From contig WRIB01000025.1 of the NCBI GenBank assembly GCA_009782955.1, positions 1 through 39,549 of the forward strand: a DNA stretch of 39,549 nucleotides, read 5' to 3'. Both the position numbers and the translations under genes were made by a program. The DNA is from Treponema sp. (GTDB lineage: Bacteria > Spirochaetota > Spirochaetia > Treponematales > Breznakiellaceae). This document shows positions 1-8,806 of this stretch, piece by piece. The stretch's first letter is position 1; every line of letters begins with the position of its first letter. A model generated the notes under the pieces. It saw nothing but the letters and a program-made list of their open reading frames with translations, had not been told where the DNA came from and did no database searches.

Positions 1-61
1 AGAAAAACCCTGAAAAATTCCATATATTATAATAATTAATAAAATGAGTTTTGAAAATATA

Positions 62-88
62 TAAATATTTTTTTTTAAATACCGACAC
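62..88 (+). promoter_or_regulatory. candidate sigma-28 (FliA-type) promoter for flaB
   Basis: TAAA at 62-65 is followed after exactly 15 bases by ACCGACAC at 81-88. This resembles the flagellar sigma-28 pattern TAAA-N15-GCCGATAA, with the CCGA core kept and 5 of 8 bases matching in the -10 part. Sigma-28 control of class 3 flagellin genes is established in many bacteria. A sigma-70-like alternative overlaps it: TTGAAA at 51-56 with AT-rich -10 candidates near 74-79. The assignment is an inference. Confidence 0.4.
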
Positions 89-120
89 TATAAATGAACT
101 GGATAATAAACTGTATGCCC

Positions 121-378
121 GTTGGGCCTCCGCAGTTTAGAGTCCATGTATCCTCACCCTTCCGGGGACGGGTGGGTCGAGGGTTCCAGATTTTCGAAAG
201 GAAAATCAAGGCACGGTTTCTTTAATAACATAAAGAACCAAAATCAAACGGATTTTCCGTTGGAAAATCCGCACTTGTTATTATGCATACGCATAACAGC
301 AAGTACGGCATGGAAGCCGCGGCAGTATTCCGTCATGGGGATGGATATTTGCCGAAATCTGCCAAAGGAGTGTATAGT
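121..378 (+). promoter_or_regulatory. long structured 5' leader of flaB
   Basis: About 260-290 nt lie between the candidate promoter and the flaB start and hold no convincing gene. Several inverted repeats are visible. GATTTTC (189-195) pairs with GAAAATC (201-207). CGGATTTTCC (249-258) pairs perfectly with GGAAAATCCG (262-271). TTATGC (281-286) pairs with GCATAA (291-296), with CTTG/CAAG further out. The first two hairpins present a GGA near the loop, and the Shine-Dalgarno sequence AAAGGAG (364-370) holds another, an arrangement seen at CsrA-regulated leaders. CsrA binding is inference only. Confidence 0.45.
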
Positions 379-1239
379 ATGATAATCAACCACAACTTAA
401 GCGCAATGTTCGCCGACAGATCCCTTAAGGTTACCAATGTTGCTTTGGATAAGAACATGGAAAAACTGGGAAGCGGTTTGCGCATCAACCGCGCCGGTGA
501 CGATGCCTCCGGACTCGCTGTTTCCGAAAAGTTAAGAGCTCAAATCCGAGGCTTGAACCAGGCGTCAACCAACGCCCAGAACGGCATTTCGTTCATTCAG
601 GTTACGGAAGGTTACCTTCAGGAAACCGAAGACATCATGCAGCGCGTTCGTGAACTTGCAGTACAATCTTCCAACGGTATTTATACCGCAGAAGACAGGA
701 TGTACATCCAGGTGGAAATCTCCCAGCTTGTCGACGAAGTAGACCGGATTGCATCTCACGGCCAGTTCAATGGAATGACCCTGCTCACCGGACGCTTTGG
801 CCGCCTTATGGGCGAAAACGTGGTTACCGCATCCATGTGGCTCCATATCGGTGCCAATATGGATCAGCGGATGCAAGTTTATATCGGCACAATGTCCGCC
901 AAGGCTCTTGGAGTCAGGAATGTTGCTGACGAATCAAAAATTTCACTGTCCAGCCCGGACAGCGCCAACCGTGCCATTGGAGTCGTCGACGAAGCGCTGA
1001 AAAAGATCAACAAACAAAGAGCAGATCTTGGCGCCTATCAGAACCGCCTGGAACATGCCGTACGCGGCCTGGATATCGGAGCCGAAAATATGCAGGCAGC
1101 CGAATCCCGTATCCGCGACACCAACATGGCCCACGAGACTGTTACGTACACTACAAACCAGATCCTCTTACAGTCAGGTACAGCTATGCTTGCACAGGCC
1201 AATCAAAAGGCACAATCGGTACTCCAGCTTCTGCAGTAA
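379..1239 (+). CDS. flaB: FlaB-type periplasmic flagellar filament core protein
   Basis: A 286-residue flagellin, the core filament subunit of spirochaete periplasmic flagella. The N-terminal D0/D1 region begins [12 protein letters not shown] and contains the flagellin hallmark [20 protein letters not shown] at about residues 27-46. The C-terminal D1/D0 helix ends with [20 protein letters not shown] and a terminal LLQ. There is no variable surface-exposed central domain, which is typical of spirochaete FlaB, and 286 residues is the usual length. The ATG at 379 is chosen because AAAGGAG lies 8 nt upstream; an in-frame ATG at 283 would add 32 residues that do not look like flagellin. The gene appears monocistronic: it has its own leader and a strong terminator about 90 nt downstream. 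Treponemes usually carry several FlaB paralogues, so the B1/B2/B3 identity is not assigned. Confidence 0.96.
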   Translation: MIINHNLSAMFADRSLKVTNVALDKNMEKLGSGLRINRAGDDASGLAVSEKLRAQIRGLNQASTNAQNGISFIQVTEGYLQETEDIMQRVRELAVQSSNGIYTAEDRMYIQVEISQLVDEVDRIASHGQFNGMTLLTGRFGRLMGENVVTASMWLHIGANMDQRMQVYIGTMSAKALGVRNVADESKISLSSPDSANRAIGVVDEALKKINKQRADLGAYQNRLEHAVRGLDIGAENMQAAESRIRDTNMAHETVTYTTNQILLQSGTAMLAQANQKAQSVLQLLQ

Positions 1240-1331
1240 TTACAGCCGGAAGGCCGCTTAATCAAACTGCTATAATGCGGTTATCGGAAAGTGGCCTTCA
1301 GGTTCCCTGCAAAGACGTACTCGGAAAGGCG

Positions 1332-1379
1332 CCTGACCACCAATTCTTTTGGATTTCGGTGGTCAGGTTTCTTTTTTTT
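1332..1379 (+). terminator. intrinsic terminator of flaB
   Basis: CCTGACCACC (1332-1341) pairs perfectly with GGTGGTCAGG (1358-1367) across a 16-nt loop and is followed by a T-rich run to 1379. A second, larger imperfect inverted repeat lies just upstream (GAAGGCCGC near 1249, GTGGCCTTC near 1291) and may stabilise the mRNA 3' end. Confidence 0.85.
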
Positions 1380-1460
1380 CGGACGGAAATTAATTGTAAA
1401 AAAATTGTAGTTTTTTCTGCTGATGTTTTTTAAACACTTCTGTTTTGGAAAATGGCTTAG

Positions 1461-3398
1461 CTAATCTTTTTGCGGAATCTTTAACCTGAACACAGACCCT
1501 TCTCCGGCATGACTTTCTACTTCTGCCTTGCCGCCATGCAGCAGAGCAATGTGACGAACAATGGCCAGACCCAGGCCTGTTCCGCCTGCTTCCTTACTGC
1601 GGGCCTTGTCTACCCGGTAAAAACGTTCAAAGATTCGTTCCTGATATTCGGAAGAAATACCAATGCCATTATCCTCTACTTCCAGAATCAGGCAATTATC
1701 TTTCTGAAAAGCCCGAGCCCAAACCTTTGAAGCAGCCAGAGGAGAATCTTTGCTCACATCTGTTCGCTCGGTGGAGTATATCTGCGAATGTTTGATTGCA
1801 TTGTCAAGCAGGTTTACCAAAACCTGAATGATGAAGGAACCGTACAGTTTCGCCTTTAAATCCGGAGAACATTCCACAATAATTTCGGTTTGCATTTTTT
1901 TTGCCTGAAGTTCCACAGAAGTGATTGCTTCTTCAAAAAGCGGCATTAACAATAATTCTTCTTTGTCAGGACGTATTCCGTTTTCATCTTCCAGGTTGGC
2001 AAGACTTAAAAGATCACTAATCAGATTTTCCATTATACCTGCATTTTTTTGGATAATATTAATATAATGACTTAACTGTTCCTTTTCTGCAGAATCCGCT
2101 TTTTGTACAGAAAGAAGCGGTAAATCCAATATGGTTTCGGAAAAACCTTTCATGATCTGTATTGGAGTACGCAATTCATGAGAAACATTGGCTACAAAAT
2201 CCTTGCGTATTTGTTCAAGCCGGGTTATGCGGGTAAGGTCATCCATAACAATGACTATCCCTCCGGATCCATTGGTTCCGAAAGGCGTAATTGAAACATG
2301 GAAACGTCGTTCTGTACCGCCGGAATGGAAACTCATTTCCGTTTCTTCAGGGGTTCCGGTTTCCAAAACTTTTCTGGCAATCCATTCCAATTCTGTTGAC
2401 CGGGTTGTTTCCAGCAGGGATAATTTTTGTGAACTCCGGTTTTCCAGATTGAACAGCGTCCTGGCATACGGATTAATCAGCAATAAAAGAAGATTACTGT
2501 CCATGGCCATTACTGCCTCGGACATGCTGTTTAAAATCGCTTCCAGCCGCCTGCCTTCCGTTCTGGCCTCACCAAGCCGCAGTTTAAGTTCCGACGACAT
2601 GCTTCGCAATGCTTTTTCCAGGGTAAGTATTTCCTCCGTTTGCGAAGCCAGCGACGCTTGCGAAGCCAGCGACGCTTGCGAAGCCAGCGACGCTTGCGAA
2701 GCCAGCGACGCTTGCGAAGCCAGCGACGTTTGCGAAGCCAGTGACGTTTCCTCTCCTGCATTCGTATCAGTATGGTGGAATTCTCCGGTATCCAGAGCAA
2801 TATTCACAAGGCGGTCCAGGGAAAGCGACAATGAACGGGAAAAATAAAAGATACCCATAAAAACAGCAAACACAAGAACTGTCGCAAAACACAGAAAAGG
2901 CAGTACTGCTATGGAAACACGCTGCCAAAAACTGGGAATTTCAACTGCAAGCCGGAATACTCCTGCCACTGTACCATTGGAATCTTTTACTGGCAGAGCT
3001 GCATATAATTGCCTGATCCCCGCACTAAGAGAATTGCGTAAAGCCTTCCCTTCACGGCCTTCCAGAGCAGCGTGTACTTCTTCCCGATCCAGGTGATTTA
3101 CCATCCGGTCTTCCACCAGAGAATCCCAAAGCACTTCTCCATTTTTATCTATTAAGGTAAGGCGGTAATGATTATCATAATAGGGGAAATGCCGGCCTGC
3201 TATTCCGGTTTCAAAATAATCACGAAGCCGTTCTTCGGAAATAACAGAAAATACGGCGAATGTAGTATTGCTTAATGCCCTGGCATTTGTGTTATAGTAA
3301 AGGGAATTCATAAAAACAAGCACCAAAATTACCAGGGCAGATACCAGGGCAAAGGTTGCAAGTCCTAATGTTACAAGACTTTTACGGAATATAGTCAT
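1461..3398 (-). CDS. phoR: PhoR-type sensor histidine kinase
   Basis: Membrane histidine kinase for phosphate limitation, the partner of the adjacent response regulator. With the start at 3398 it has about 645 residues. Membrane helices lie near residues 5-30 and 160-187, flanking a periplasmic sensor loop. A linker with six tandem copies of a six-residue SLASQ-type repeat follows (about 218-253), then a PAS-like segment. The DHp motif FVANVSHELRTP has the phosphoacceptor His near 407. The N box is LVNLLDNAIKHS, G1 is DNGIGIS, the F box is IFERFYRVDK and G2 is GGTGLGLAIVRH. GAGAGG sits 6 nt before the ATG at 3398; in-frame starts at 3404 and 3437 are poorly spaced. The gene overlaps phoB by 17 bp and is last in the pst-pho operon. 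The regulatory pairing is inferred from position and family. Confidence 0.93.
   Translation of the reverse strand: MTIFRKSLVTLGLATFALVSALVILVLVFMNSLYYNTNARALSNTTFAVFSVISEERLRDYFETGIAGRHFPYYDNHYRLTLIDKNGEVLWDSLVEDRMVNHLDREEVHAALEGREGKALRNSLSAGIRQLYAALPVKDSNGTVAGVFRLAVEIPSFWQRVSIAVLPFLCFATVLVFAVFMGIFYFSRSLSLSLDRLVNIALDTGEFHHTDTNAGEETSLASQTSLASQASLASQASLASQASLASQASLASQTEEILTLEKALRSMSSELKLRLGEARTEGRRLEAILNSMSEAVMAMDSNLLLLLINPYARTLFNLENRSSQKLSLLETTRSTELEWIARKVLETGTPEETEMSFHSGGTERRFHVSITPFGTNGSGGIVIVMDDLTRITRLEQIRKDFVANVSHELRTPIQIMKGFSETILDLPLLSVQKADSAEKEQLSHYINIIQKNAGIMENLISDLLSLANLEDENGIRPDKEELLLMPLFEEAITSVELQAKKMQTEIIVECSPDLKAKLYGSFIIQVLVNLLDNAIKHSQIYSTERTDVSKDSPLAASKVWARAFQKDNCLILEVEDNGIGISSEYQERIFERFYRVDKARSKEAGGTGLGLAIVRHIALLHGGKAEVESHAGEGSVFRLKIPQKD
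2641..2748 (-). repeat. 18-bp tandem repeat inside phoR
   Basis: Six head-to-tail units of 18 bp begin at 2641, 2659, 2677, 2695, 2713 and 2731 (plus strand TGCGAAGCCAGCGACGCT). The first four are identical, the fifth has one change and the sixth two. On the coding strand each unit encodes A/T-S-L-A-S-Q. The unit length is a multiple of three, so copy-number change would lengthen or shorten the kinase linker without breaking the frame. Confidence 0.97.
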
Positions 3399-4122
3399 GC
3401 TCATCCTCTCTTGATAAAACCCTGAATCGATAACCAACGCCGCGTATTGTTTCGATCATATTTCCTGCCGCCCCCAATTTTTTACGCAATCCCAGTATCT
3501 GCACATCTATCGATCGATCCGTTACCGGATATCCCGGCCCCCGGATAGCGGCAATCAGCTGGTTACGTGAAAAAACCAAATCCGGGTGGGAAATAAAATG
3601 CTGAAGCAGGGCAAACTCAGTGGCAAAAAGATCAAGCAGCTTTTCATCACAATAAGCTTCATGCCGCCCTGCATCCAGACGAAGCTTTCCCTGCTGCCAG
3701 GAAGTATTTTCTGTTCCTCCTTCTTCCTGTCTCCGCAATCCTGCCCGGATTCGCGCAATCAGCACTTTTGGGCTGTAGGGCTTAACGACATAATCATCCG
3801 CACCAAGCTCCAAACCGGTTACAATATCAGCTTCTTCACCTCTTGCGGTAGTCATAATAACCGGAATATTCCGGCTCTGCTCATTTTCTTTTATTTTTTT
3901 TAAAACTTTAAGGCCATCCATACCGGGCAGCATAATATCAAGCAAAATACAATTGATTTTTTCTTTTTTTAACAGTTCCAATCCCTGTTCGCCGGTTTTT
4001 GCCTGAAAAAGATGCCAGCCTTCTCTTTTCATGGAAACCGAAAGAAGTTCCTGAATATCCGCATCATCTTCAATTATTAAAATTGCAGCTTTTGTCAATT
4101 CTGTACCCTGCTTATACCGCAA
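3382..4122 (-). CDS. phoB: PhoB/OmpR-family response regulator
   Basis: Two-domain transcriptional regulator of about 246 residues. The receiver domain starts at ILIIEDDADI, with the phosphoacceptor Asp in CILLDIMLPGMDG and a conserved Lys in YVVKPYSPKVL. The C-terminal winged-helix domain ends in TIRGVGYRF, characteristic of the OmpR/PhoB family. It lies between phoU and phoR, so it probably binds the Pho box before pstS; that target is inferred. The ATG at 4122 leaves 3 bp to the phoU stop and has no clear ribosome site. An in-frame TTG at 4098, preceded by AGCAGGG, would give the shorter N-terminus usual for PhoB, so the exact start is uncertain. Confidence 0.93.
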   Translation of the reverse strand: MRYKQGTELTKAAILIIEDDADIQELLSVSMKREGWHLFQAKTGEQGLELLKKEKINCILLDIMLPGMDGLKVLKKIKENEQSRNIPVIMTTARGEEADIVTGLELGADDYVVKPYSPKVLIARIRAGLRRQEEGGTENTSWQQGKLRLDAGRHEAYCDEKLLDLFATEFALLQHFISHPDLVFSRNQLIAAIRGPGYPVTDRSIDVQILGLRKKLGAAGNMIETIRGVGYRFRVLSREDEHDYIP

Positions 4123-4125
4123 CCA

Positions 4126-4785
4126 TTATTTATTAAGTTCTTCATGTTTTCCTTCAGTCATATATATAATACTTTCACATATATTGGTGATATGATCCCC
4201 AAGCCGTTCAAGATGGCCCGAAGTCTTAAGGACTCTGGCGGCCTTCTGAATATATTCAGGATGTTCTTTCATAAGAGAAAGAATTTCTTCTGTCAGAGCC
4301 TTGTGCTCTTCATCAATTTTATCGTCCAGTAATGCTGTCTTTCTTGCTCCATCTGCATCCTGATTTAAGTAAGCCGAAATACTGTCCCGTATCATTTCCC
4401 TTCCGATTTCAGACATTTTTTCCATATGTTCAACGGAACGAAAGGGCGGTTCGCCGGACAGATTGATCACTGTCTTTGCCAAATGTACTACATGATCATC
4501 TATACGTTCCAGATTACTGGTAAGTTTGAAAATCGTAACCATTTCCCGTAAATCCCGTGCCACCGGTTGTTGTGTAGCAATTACAATAGCTGTTTCGTCT
4601 TCTATTTTAAGCTGCATGGCGTTTATAATTGCATCATCCGCCACTACTTCCTTTGCCAGCTCAACATCATTGTTCCGCAAAGCTGTTAATGTTTTACCAA
4701 GATCTTCTTCCACCCGGGTGGCCATGGTCAGCACATCATGACGCAGCCTGTTCAGTTCGTCCAAAAAAATTATCCGTGTATTCAT
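4126..4785 (-). CDS. phoU: PhoU phosphate signalling regulator
   Basis: A 219-residue PhoU, the cytoplasmic helical protein that links the Pst transporter to PhoR and lowers signalling when phosphate is ample. Two PhoU repeats are visible, each with the acidic metal-binding signature: ERIDDHVVHLA at about 95-105 and ERLGDHITNICES near 193-205. The length is normal. GAGGGG stands 3 nt before the ATG. It lies downstream of pstB with a 57-bp gap holding a small hairpin, and upstream of phoB, the normal operon order. Confidence 0.95.
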   Translation of the reverse strand: MNTRIIFLDELNRLRHDVLTMATRVEEDLGKTLTALRNNDVELAKEVVADDAIINAMQLKIEDETAIVIATQQPVARDLREMVTIFKLTSNLERIDDHVVHLAKTVINLSGEPPFRSVEHMEKMSEIGREMIRDSISAYLNQDADGARKTALLDDKIDEEHKALTEEILSLMKEHPEYIQKAARVLKTSGHLERLGDHITNICESIIYMTEGKHEELNK

Positions 4786-4806
4786 AACCCCTCTTTTTTA
4801 AGCCTT

Positions 4807-4827
4807 TCCAAAACTTCAGTTTTTGGA
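4807..4827 (-). other. intercistronic hairpin between pstB and phoU
   Basis: TCCAAAA (4807-4813) and TTTTGGA (4821-4827) form a 7-bp stem in the pstB-phoU gap. No T-run follows on the minus strand, so it is more likely an RNA processing or stability element than a full terminator. It could lower regulator output relative to transporter output. Confidence 0.4.
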
Positions 4828-4842
4828 CAAGCAACCTTAGAT

Positions 4843-5637
4843 TTATCCAAAACGTCCTGAAATGTAATCTTCTGTTCTTTTGTCCCGCGGATTGGTAAAC
4901 ACTTCACTGGTATCGCCCGATTCCACCAACTCTCCCAATAAAAAGAACGCTGTCTTATTGCTTACCCGTGCTGCCTGATGCATGGCATGCGTTACGATAA
5001 CGATACTGTAATCCTTTTTTAGTTCTCCGATAAGTCCTTCGATCCTGCCGGTAGCGATTGGATCAAGGGCGCTGGTAGGCTCGTCCATTAAAATAATTTC
5101 TGGTTCCATGGCAATGCTTCGTGCAATGCAAAGCCGCTGCTGCTGACCGCCGGAAAGGCTAAGGGCTGATTTTTTTAGCCGGTCTTTTACTTCGTCCCAA
5201 AGAGCGGCTTTGACAAGGGACAGTTCTACCAAATCGGCAAGTTTCCGTTTGTCCTTCATCCCCTGCATGCGTCTTCCGTAGGCAACATTGTCAAAGACTG
5301 TCATGTTAAAAGGATTCGGTTTTTGAAAAACCATCCCTACACGGCTGCGGAGTTCCGTTACATCAATAGAGCCGTAAATATCCTGTCCGTCCAGCATCAC
5401 ATCTCCGGTAATCCGGCAGGAAGGGATAAGATCGTTCATCCGGTTAAGCACACGTATAAAAGTTGATTTACCGCAGCCCGAAGGTCCAATCAGAGCGGCT
5501 ACATCGTTTTTTGCCAGGTTAAAGTTGACATTCTTCAGAGCCTGAAAATCCCCGTAATAAAGATCCAGGTTCCGGACATCCAGCTTGCTTTGAGTATTAT
5601 TTTCGTTGTTCATTGTATTTACAGTATCTTCCTTCAT
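4843..5637 (-). CDS. pstB: phosphate ABC transporter ATP-binding protein PstB
   Basis: ATPase of the high-affinity phosphate importer, 264 residues, the normal size. The Walker A motif is GPSGCGKST, the Q-loop lies at [20 protein letters not shown] (the NPF is typical of PstB), the ABC signature is [16 protein letters not shown], Walker B is [13 protein letters not shown] and the switch His is in IVTHAMHQA. The start overlaps the pstA stop in an ATGA arrangement (4 bp), indicating translational coupling. It should sit on the cytoplasmic face of a PstA-PstC channel. Confidence 0.97.
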   Translation of the reverse strand: MKEDTVNTMNNENNTQSKLDVRNLDLYYGDFQALKNVNFNLAKNDVAALIGPSGCGKSTFIRVLNRMNDLIPSCRITGDVMLDGQDIYGSIDVTELRSRVGMVFQKPNPFNMTVFDNVAYGRRMQGMKDKRKLADLVELSLVKAALWDEVKDRLKKSALSLSGGQQQRLCIARSIAMEPEIILMDEPTSALDPIATGRIEGLIGELKKDYSIVIVTHAMHQAARVSNKTAFFLLGELVESGDTSEVFTNPRDKRTEDYISGRFG

Positions 5638-6506
5638 ACAGATTCTCCCAGGTTTTTCCGAAACGTGCTGGTAATAATTTTTGTAAGCGTATTGATAATT
5701 ACAACAAGAATTACCAGTACCGCAGCGGTTGCAAAAGCAATGCCAAAGTCATCGGGATTAATTGCTTCGTTGGTTAAATAGTACAAATGAATGGTAAGCG
5801 TTCTGCCTGATTCAAAGATCGAACGGGGAATGTTTTTGCTCAGACCAACGGTCAGGAGTACCGGCGCAGATTCACCCACAACACGGCCAATTGCAAGAAT
5901 TACCGAAGTTACAATACCCGGCAGGGCAGAAGGAAGTACCACATGGAAAATTGTCTGAAACTTGGTAGCGCCCAGAGAAAGGGATCCCTCTCTGAATGAA
6001 TCGGGAACGGATTTTAAGGATTCTTCGGTGGTTCTGATAATTACCGGAAGGATCATAATGGAAAGCGTAAATGCCCCGGACAGGATTGATTGGCCAAAGC
6101 CAAAAATCCGGCAGAACACCAAAAGCCCGAAAAGGCCGTAAATAATGGAAGGGATTCCCGCCAGGGTTTCTATGGCCAGTCTGAGCAAACGGATTAAAGA
6201 TGAATTCCCCGAATATTCATTCAGGAAAATTGCACTGGCAATTCCAACCGGCAATGCGATAGCAATGGAAAGGATAACAACATATACCGTTGTTATAATC
6301 ATGGGGAATATGCCGCCTTCTTCTGCTGAACGAAAAATAAAAGAAATACTAAGGAAACCTGCTGCAGATTGCAATATATAGACAAGAATAAATCCCAGAA
6401 CCGCAATAACACCGGTCATGGTCAGTACCATAAGAGCATAGAGCAGACTGTCCATCACAGTCCGTTTTTTTATCCTCATTGTTATTTGCTTTGCTGTTCC
6501 TGTCAT
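5634..6506 (-). CDS. pstA: phosphate ABC transporter permease PstA
   Basis: Inner-membrane channel subunit of 290 residues with about six transmembrane helices. The cytoplasmic coupling loop [20 protein letters not shown] is the EAA-type motif that docks on PstB. The [16 protein letters not shown] segment is shared by the PstA/PstC family. The ATG overlaps the pstC stop by 4 bp, so translation is probably coupled. The first 20 residues are polar and basic, as expected for a cytoplasmic N-terminus. Confidence 0.96.
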   Translation of the reverse strand: MTGTAKQITMRIKKRTVMDSLLYALMVLTMTGVIAVLGFILVYILQSAAGFLSISFIFRSAEEGGIFPMIITTVYVVILSIAIALPVGIASAIFLNEYSGNSSLIRLLRLAIETLAGIPSIIYGLFGLLVFCRIFGFGQSILSGAFTLSIMILPVIIRTTEESLKSVPDSFREGSLSLGATKFQTIFHVVLPSALPGIVTSVILAIGRVVGESAPVLLTVGLSKNIPRSIFESGRTLTIHLYYLTNEAINPDDFGIAFATAAVLVILVVIINTLTKIITSTFRKNLGESV

Positions 6507-7873
6507 CCCAATTCCTTTTCCAGACCTTGTGCAGTCAAGGCACGTCTGCGGAAAGCAAGTATCATACTATTAAGAAAGAGGATAATGATAAAAAGTACCA
6601 CTCCTATTGAAAAAAGCATTTCACTATGCCGTCCTGAAGCATAACCCATTTCCATGGCAATGGTTGAAGTAAGCGTTCTGACACTTTGGAGCGGATTTAA
6701 TGTTAATTGGGGAGAATTACCTGCAACAAGTATTACAGCCATGGTTTCACCGACAGCCCGGGAAATACCCAGTATGACACCTGCAATTACCCCCGACTGT
6801 GCGTGAGGCAGAGTTACACGCCAGGCAGTTTGCATTTTGCTTGCTCCGAGTGACAGGCTTGCTTCACGCAGCGACAACGGAACTGCCCGCATGGAAGTCT
6901 CTGCAATGGTAATTACTGTCGGGAGTATCATCAGGGCAAGAACAATAATCGCAGAAAACAACGTGTTACCCGCAGGAATATTAAATATTCTCTTTACCGC
7001 AGGAACAATAACCATCAGACCGAAAAACCCATACACCACAGAAGGAATTCCTGCCAGTAATTCTATGCCGCTCCTTGCTATTGCAGCTATTTTACCGGGA
7101 AGGAATTCCGCCAAAAAAACCGCACATAGAAGACCTATAGGTACTCCCAGCAGAATAGCTCCGAGGCTTCCAAGTATTGTCGCGGTAATCATGGGAAAAA
7201 TCCCAAACAATTTATCCCTGATTGGCCGCCATTCAAGACCTGCAAAGAATTTTACCGGGTTGTAGGGCGGCTCGGGAAGTATAATATGGATTTTCTTATC
7301 CATTGCAGCGATCATTCCCGGCCAGGATATTGTACAAACATACGCTTCCGGATAACTTATCTCTCCGCTGCTATTGGTAACAAACGAAATTATTTTTTCA
7401 GCTGCTCTTTCTCCGGAATTAATTACTATCTCTAATTCTTCTTCCCCTGTAATATCGTCTTCGGAAGAATCCTCATTATCATCTTCTATTTCGTATTCGA
7501 TTTCGTCGTAAGCCAAATCTTCATCATCTTCTTCATCGTCATCGTCCCAGTCCCAATCCCAGTCTTCATCAAATAAAAAATTAAACCCGCCTGTAAAACC
7601 GGCGCCGCTGCCTTTTGGAATACGGATTGATATGGATCCAACATCCTTGGGTAAATTGATAAAACCAACATGGTCATAATATGTTTCACCATTAACCGTA
7701 AGTTCATCAATATTTTCGGCAACAAGCCGAATGCCGCCGGCAGTTGATTGTATAAATGGAATTATGCCCTCGATAAACACAAAAAACAATATTGCACCCA
7801 GAGCAAGAACAGAAACAAGAGAAACAATTCTGAATAGATATTTAAAAAAAATATCGGTATATTTTCTATTCAT
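6503..7873 (-). CDS. pstC: phosphate ABC transporter permease PstC with a long acidic periplasmic insert
   Basis: Second channel subunit. The C-terminal half is a standard permease, with IELLAGIPSVVYGFFGL, the coupling loop EASLSLGASKMQTAWRVTLP and VGETMAVILVAGN. After the first membrane helix comes an extra region of about 150 residues before the second helix. It contains an Asp/Glu-rich stretch (DWDWDWDDDDEEDDED and following acidic segments, nucleotides about 7433-7570). Family members are usually about 300-340 residues; this one is about 456. By topology the insert faces the periplasm. The ATG at 7873 is preferred to a TTG at 7885; neither has a recognisable ribosome site, because a repeat element ends directly upstream. 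Overlaps pstA by 4 bp. Confidence 0.94.
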   Translation of the reverse strand: MNRKYTDIFFKYLFRIVSLVSVLALGAILFFVFIEGIIPFIQSTAGGIRLVAENIDELTVNGETYYDHVGFINLPKDVGSISIRIPKGSGAGFTGGFNFLFDEDWDWDWDDDDEEDDEDLAYDEIEYEIEDDNEDSSEDDITGEEELEIVINSGERAAEKIISFVTNSSGEISYPEAYVCTISWPGMIAAMDKKIHIILPEPPYNPVKFFAGLEWRPIRDKLFGIFPMITATILGSLGAILLGVPIGLLCAVFLAEFLPGKIAAIARSGIELLAGIPSVVYGFFGLMVIVPAVKRIFNIPAGNTLFSAIIVLALMILPTVITIAETSMRAVPLSLREASLSLGASKMQTAWRVTLPHAQSGVIAGVILGISRAVGETMAVILVAGNSPQLTLNPLQSVRTLTSTIAMEMGYASGRHSEMLFSIGVVLFIIILFLNSMILAFRRRALTAQGLEKELG

Positions 7874-7880
7874 TTTTTTT

Positions 7881-7958
7881 ATCAACGAATGACACGAATA
7901 ATCACGAATAATTTTTCCAAGATTTTTTAATTCGTTTAATTCGTGCCAATTCGTTGAT
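7881..7958. repeat. imperfect palindromic repeat between pstS and pstC
   Basis: ATCAACGAAT (7881-7890) is the exact reverse complement of ATTCGTTGAT (7949-7958), and the inner parts contain further CACGAAT/ATTCGTG matches. It fills almost the whole pstS-pstC spacer. Similar words (ATTCGT, CCGTGCCATTC) occur near 38650-38690, which suggests a dispersed family. As RNA it would fold into a long hairpin that could separate high pstS from lower pstC expression. Confidence 0.75.
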
Positions 7959-7966
7959 CCTTCTTT

Positions 7967-8761
7967 TTATTTTGCCGGAATCCAACTGGTTGCAACTATA
8001 TTCTGCGCCGGACGGGTCTTCATCCAGTCAAGGAAAGCCTTGCTCTCCGGATGAAGGTTCCTTTCGTTGTAAAGGAGAATAAAAGGCCGGGCAATTTTAT
8101 AGTTTCCATTAACAACATTCTTGCTGGTGGCTGCAACACCGCCTACATCAACCGCTTTAATGGTCTTGTCAACCGAACCAAGTGATATATAGCCAATGGC
8201 ATCGGGATTCTGGGCAATACCGGCCTTGATAGCGCCGGTACTGGTGGATTCTGTTGCACCTGCTACAAGGGTTTTAAGGCCGATAATTTCTTCGAACGCA
8301 CCGCGGGTGCCTGAGCCAGCTTCCCGGCTTACTACGGCAATCCTGCCTCTTTTGGCTCCGTTGGTAACCTGGCTCCAATCGGTAATTGCGCCGGAAAAGA
8401 TATCCCGGATTTGTTCAACAGACAGGCTTTTTACCGGATTGTTCCTATTAACAATGATAGCAATTCCATCAATGGCGACAGTTTGTTCTTTAAGGCCCTT
8501 ACCCTTCTCCGCCGGGGTCAGCGTTCGGCTTGTCATGCCAATCTGATACAGCACCCCGGCATTATTAATCCCGTCACCGGAACCGGTAGGATTAATGTTT
8601 ACCTTTATATTTGGCTTTGTTTTCGAATAGGCATCGGCAAACAATTCCATTAAAGGCGTAACCGAAGTAGAACCCCCAACCTCTATTGTATAGGGTGCGT
8701 TCTGGGCAAACATGGACAAGACAAGAAGGCCTGCAAGAATCGCAAAAATAATCTTTTTCAT
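7967..8761 (-). CDS. pstS: periplasmic phosphate-binding protein PstS
   Basis: Solute-binding protein of the PstSCAB importer, 264 residues. It has an N-terminal signal peptide (hydrophobic residues about 4-18, then FAQNAP). Phosphate-binding motifs are GGSTSVTPLMELFA, NPTGSGDGI and VVSREAGSGTRGAFEE. The short length resembles the compact PstS group. AAGGAG stands 5 nt before the ATG. It is first in the operon, directly behind the Pho box at 8807-8845, so it should be the most strongly induced gene under phosphate starvation. Confidence 0.96.
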   Translation of the reverse strand: MKKIIFAILAGLLVLSMFAQNAPYTIEVGGSTSVTPLMELFADAYSKTKPNIKVNINPTGSGDGINNAGVLYQIGMTSRTLTPAEKGKGLKEQTVAIDGIAIIVNRNNPVKSLSVEQIRDIFSGAITDWSQVTNGAKRGRIAVVSREAGSGTRGAFEEIIGLKTLVAGATESTSTGAIKAGIAQNPDAIGYISLGSVDKTIKAVDVGGVAATSKNVVNGNYKIARPFILLYNERNLHPESKAFLDWMKTRPAQNIVATSWIPAK

Positions 8762-8806
8762 AAAAACTCCTTAAAATAGTTTATGCAAGGTAATATCAAC
8801 TCTGCA

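Noticed and set aside
2641..2748. Regular short repeats as a possible CRISPR array
   Set aside because: The units are contiguous 18-mers with no spacers and lie in a coding frame. No cas gene is seen.
2188..2847. Plus-strand frame of 219 codons opposite phoR
   Set aside because: Its Cys/Glu/Ala repeat is only the antisense reading of the 18-bp phoR repeat; phoR is well supported on the other strand.
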